64,000 nt of DNA, taken from contig NZ_CP101527.1 in the NCBI RefSeq assembly GCF_026427595.1, forward strand, positions 2,079,501 through 2,143,500, given 5' to 3'. The DNA comes from Alkalimarinus sediminis. Lineage in GTDB: Bacteria; Pseudomonadota; Gammaproteobacteria; Pseudomonadales; Oleiphilaceae. Under the pieces are notes generated by a model. The model saw only the letters and a program-made list of their open reading frames with translations. It was not told the DNA's origin and searched no databases. The position numbers and the translations under genes are program-made. Position 1 is the stretch's first letter. The number at the start of each line of letters is the position of its first letter. Positions 62,907-64,000 of the stretch are shown here, piece after piece.

Positions 62907-64000
62907 TATAGGGTGCGCTTGCGCACCATTGGAAGCTTGGAACAATGTCTAACTGGGGTCAATCGGTGCGCAGGCGCACCCTATAATGCTATGTCACACA
63001 TGTTGACATGGTCATATTGCAGCACTTCAATAACATCTGATTTAGGCCAACGCTCCCCTTTGAGACAGACACTTACATTTCAGCAATTGAAAATATAGGG
63101 TGCGCTTGCGCACCATTGGAAGCTTGGAACAATTCCTAACTGGGGTCGTTCGGTGCGCAGGCGCACCCTATAATGCTATGTCACACATGTTGACATGGTC
63201 ATATTGCAGCACTTCAATAACATCTGATTTAGGCCAACGCTCCCCTTTGAGACAGACATTTACATTTCAGCAATTGAAAATATAGGGTGCGCTTGCCTAC
63301 CATTGGAAGCTTGGAACAATTCCTAACTGGGGTCATTCGGTGCGCAGGCGCCCCCTATAATGCTATGTCACACATGTTGACATGGTCATATTGCAGCACT
63401 TCAATAACATCTGATTTAGACCAACTCTCCCCTTTGAGACAGACACTTACATTTCAGCAATTGAAAATATAGGGTGCGCTTGCACATCATTGGAAGCTTG
63501 GAACAATTCCTAACTGGGGTCGTTCGGTGCGCAGGCGCACCCTATAATGCTATGTCACACATGTTGACTTGGTCGTATTGCAGCACTTCAATAACATCTG
63601 ATTTAGGCCAACGCTCCCCTTTGAGACAGACATATACATTTCAGCAATTGAAAACATAGGGTGCGCTTGCGCACCATTGGAAGCTTGGAACAATTCCTAA
63701 CTGGGGTCATTCGGTGCGCTGGCGCACCCTATAATGCTATGTCACACATGTTGACTTGGTCGTATTGCAGCACTTCAATAACATCTGATTTAGGCCAACG
63801 CTCCCCTTTGAGACAAACATATACATTTCAGCAATTGAAAATATAGGGTGCGCTTGCGCACCATTGGAAGCTTGGAACAATTCCTAACTGGGGTCATTCG
63901 GTGCGCAGGCGCACCCTATAATGCTATGTCACACATGTTGACATGGTCATATTGCAGCACTTCAATAACATCTGATTTAGGCCAACGCTCCCCTTTGAGA
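62907..64000. repeat. Tandem array of a 187-bp palindrome-containing unit (continues past window)
   Basis: Six copies with an exact 187-base period begin at 62907, 63094, 63281, 63468, 63655 and 63842, the last cut by the window end. Each has a roughly 79-base palindromic part, with outer arms TATAGGGTGCGC and GCGCACCCTATA. Each arm is itself a small hairpin (GTGCGC-TT-GCGCAC and GTGCGC-AG-GCGCAC), around a shared core ATTGGAAGCTTGGAACAA. A roughly 108-base constant spacer follows, including CATGTTGACATG. Copies differ by scattered substitutions and no insertions or deletions. Copies 3 and 4 have changes that weaken the left arm without compensation on the right. The array starts exactly at the palindrome arm. 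No protein is credible. Confidence 0.95.

Noticed and set aside
62913-63846. Five successive 61-codon open frames, one per unit of the tandem array, with similar predicted peptides
   Set aside because: They exist only because the units carry no insertions or deletions. The start would be a GTG inside the palindrome with no ribosome-binding site, substitutions among copies often change the peptide, and the 187-base period is not a multiple of three.
62907-64000. Possible CRISPR array or integron cassette array
   Set aside because: The whole 187-base unit, including the supposed spacers, is repeated, so there are no unique spacers. No cas genes or integrase are nearby and no paired attC core sites were seen.

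Overview
The window is 64 kb of chromosome from a motile Gram-negative gammaproteobacterium. It is probably a marine member of the Oceanospirillales/Alteromonadales/Pseudomonas-like group. The basis is gene content: a polar-flagellum hierarchy of the FleQ/FleSR type, a sodium-pumping oxaloacetate decarboxylase, LptFG, an alaS-lysC-csrA-tRNA order, ampDE, nadC and syd. Genus cannot be settled from the sequence alone. No prophage, insertion sequence with a transposase, or CRISPR array was found.

Region 1 (about 1-25 kb, almost all on the minus strand) is a flagellar and chemotaxis locus. Read in the direction of transcription it runs: fliT-like, fleQ, fleS-fleR, fliE-F-G-H-I-J, a chemoreceptor, a 1.4 kb gene-free stretch full of repeats, then STAS-cheY-cheA-cheW-cheR-cheD-cheB, then hsbA-hsbR-hptB, and the start of fliK at the window edge. 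FleQ should activate fleSR, and FleR with sigma-54 should activate the middle genes. Sigma-54 type GG-N10-GC promoters are visible before fleS, fliE and fliK. The chemosensory operon sits between fliJ and fliK, which are adjacent in many flagellar clusters, and fliK keeps its own promoter.

Region 2 (25-36 kb) holds an MscS-like channel, the oadGAB sodium pump, two identical tRNA-Arg(ACG) genes and a tRNA-Ser(GCT), csrA, lysC and alaS.

Region 3 (35-54 kb) is mixed housekeeping: a DUF5610 protein, a MenA/UbiA-type prenyltransferase, an RDD protein, lptF-lptG, pepA-holC-hypothetical-valS, a ketopantoate reductase family protein, a second chemoreceptor behind a strong sigma-28 type promoter, a ROK sugar kinase, syd and ampD-ampE.

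Region 4 (54-64 kb) has a DUF1631 protein, a retropepsin-like protease, nadC, a MASE1-PAS-GGDEF-EAL protein whose EAL domain has lost key residues, yqcC and a DUF3549 protein. The window ends inside a tandem array of an exactly 187-bp non-coding unit with nested palindromes. One diverged monomer of the same unit lies 52 kb away, in the gene-free gap of the chemotaxis locus. This repeat family is the most unusual thing in the window. Most of the rest is recognisable core biology, with some odd architecture noted in the findings.
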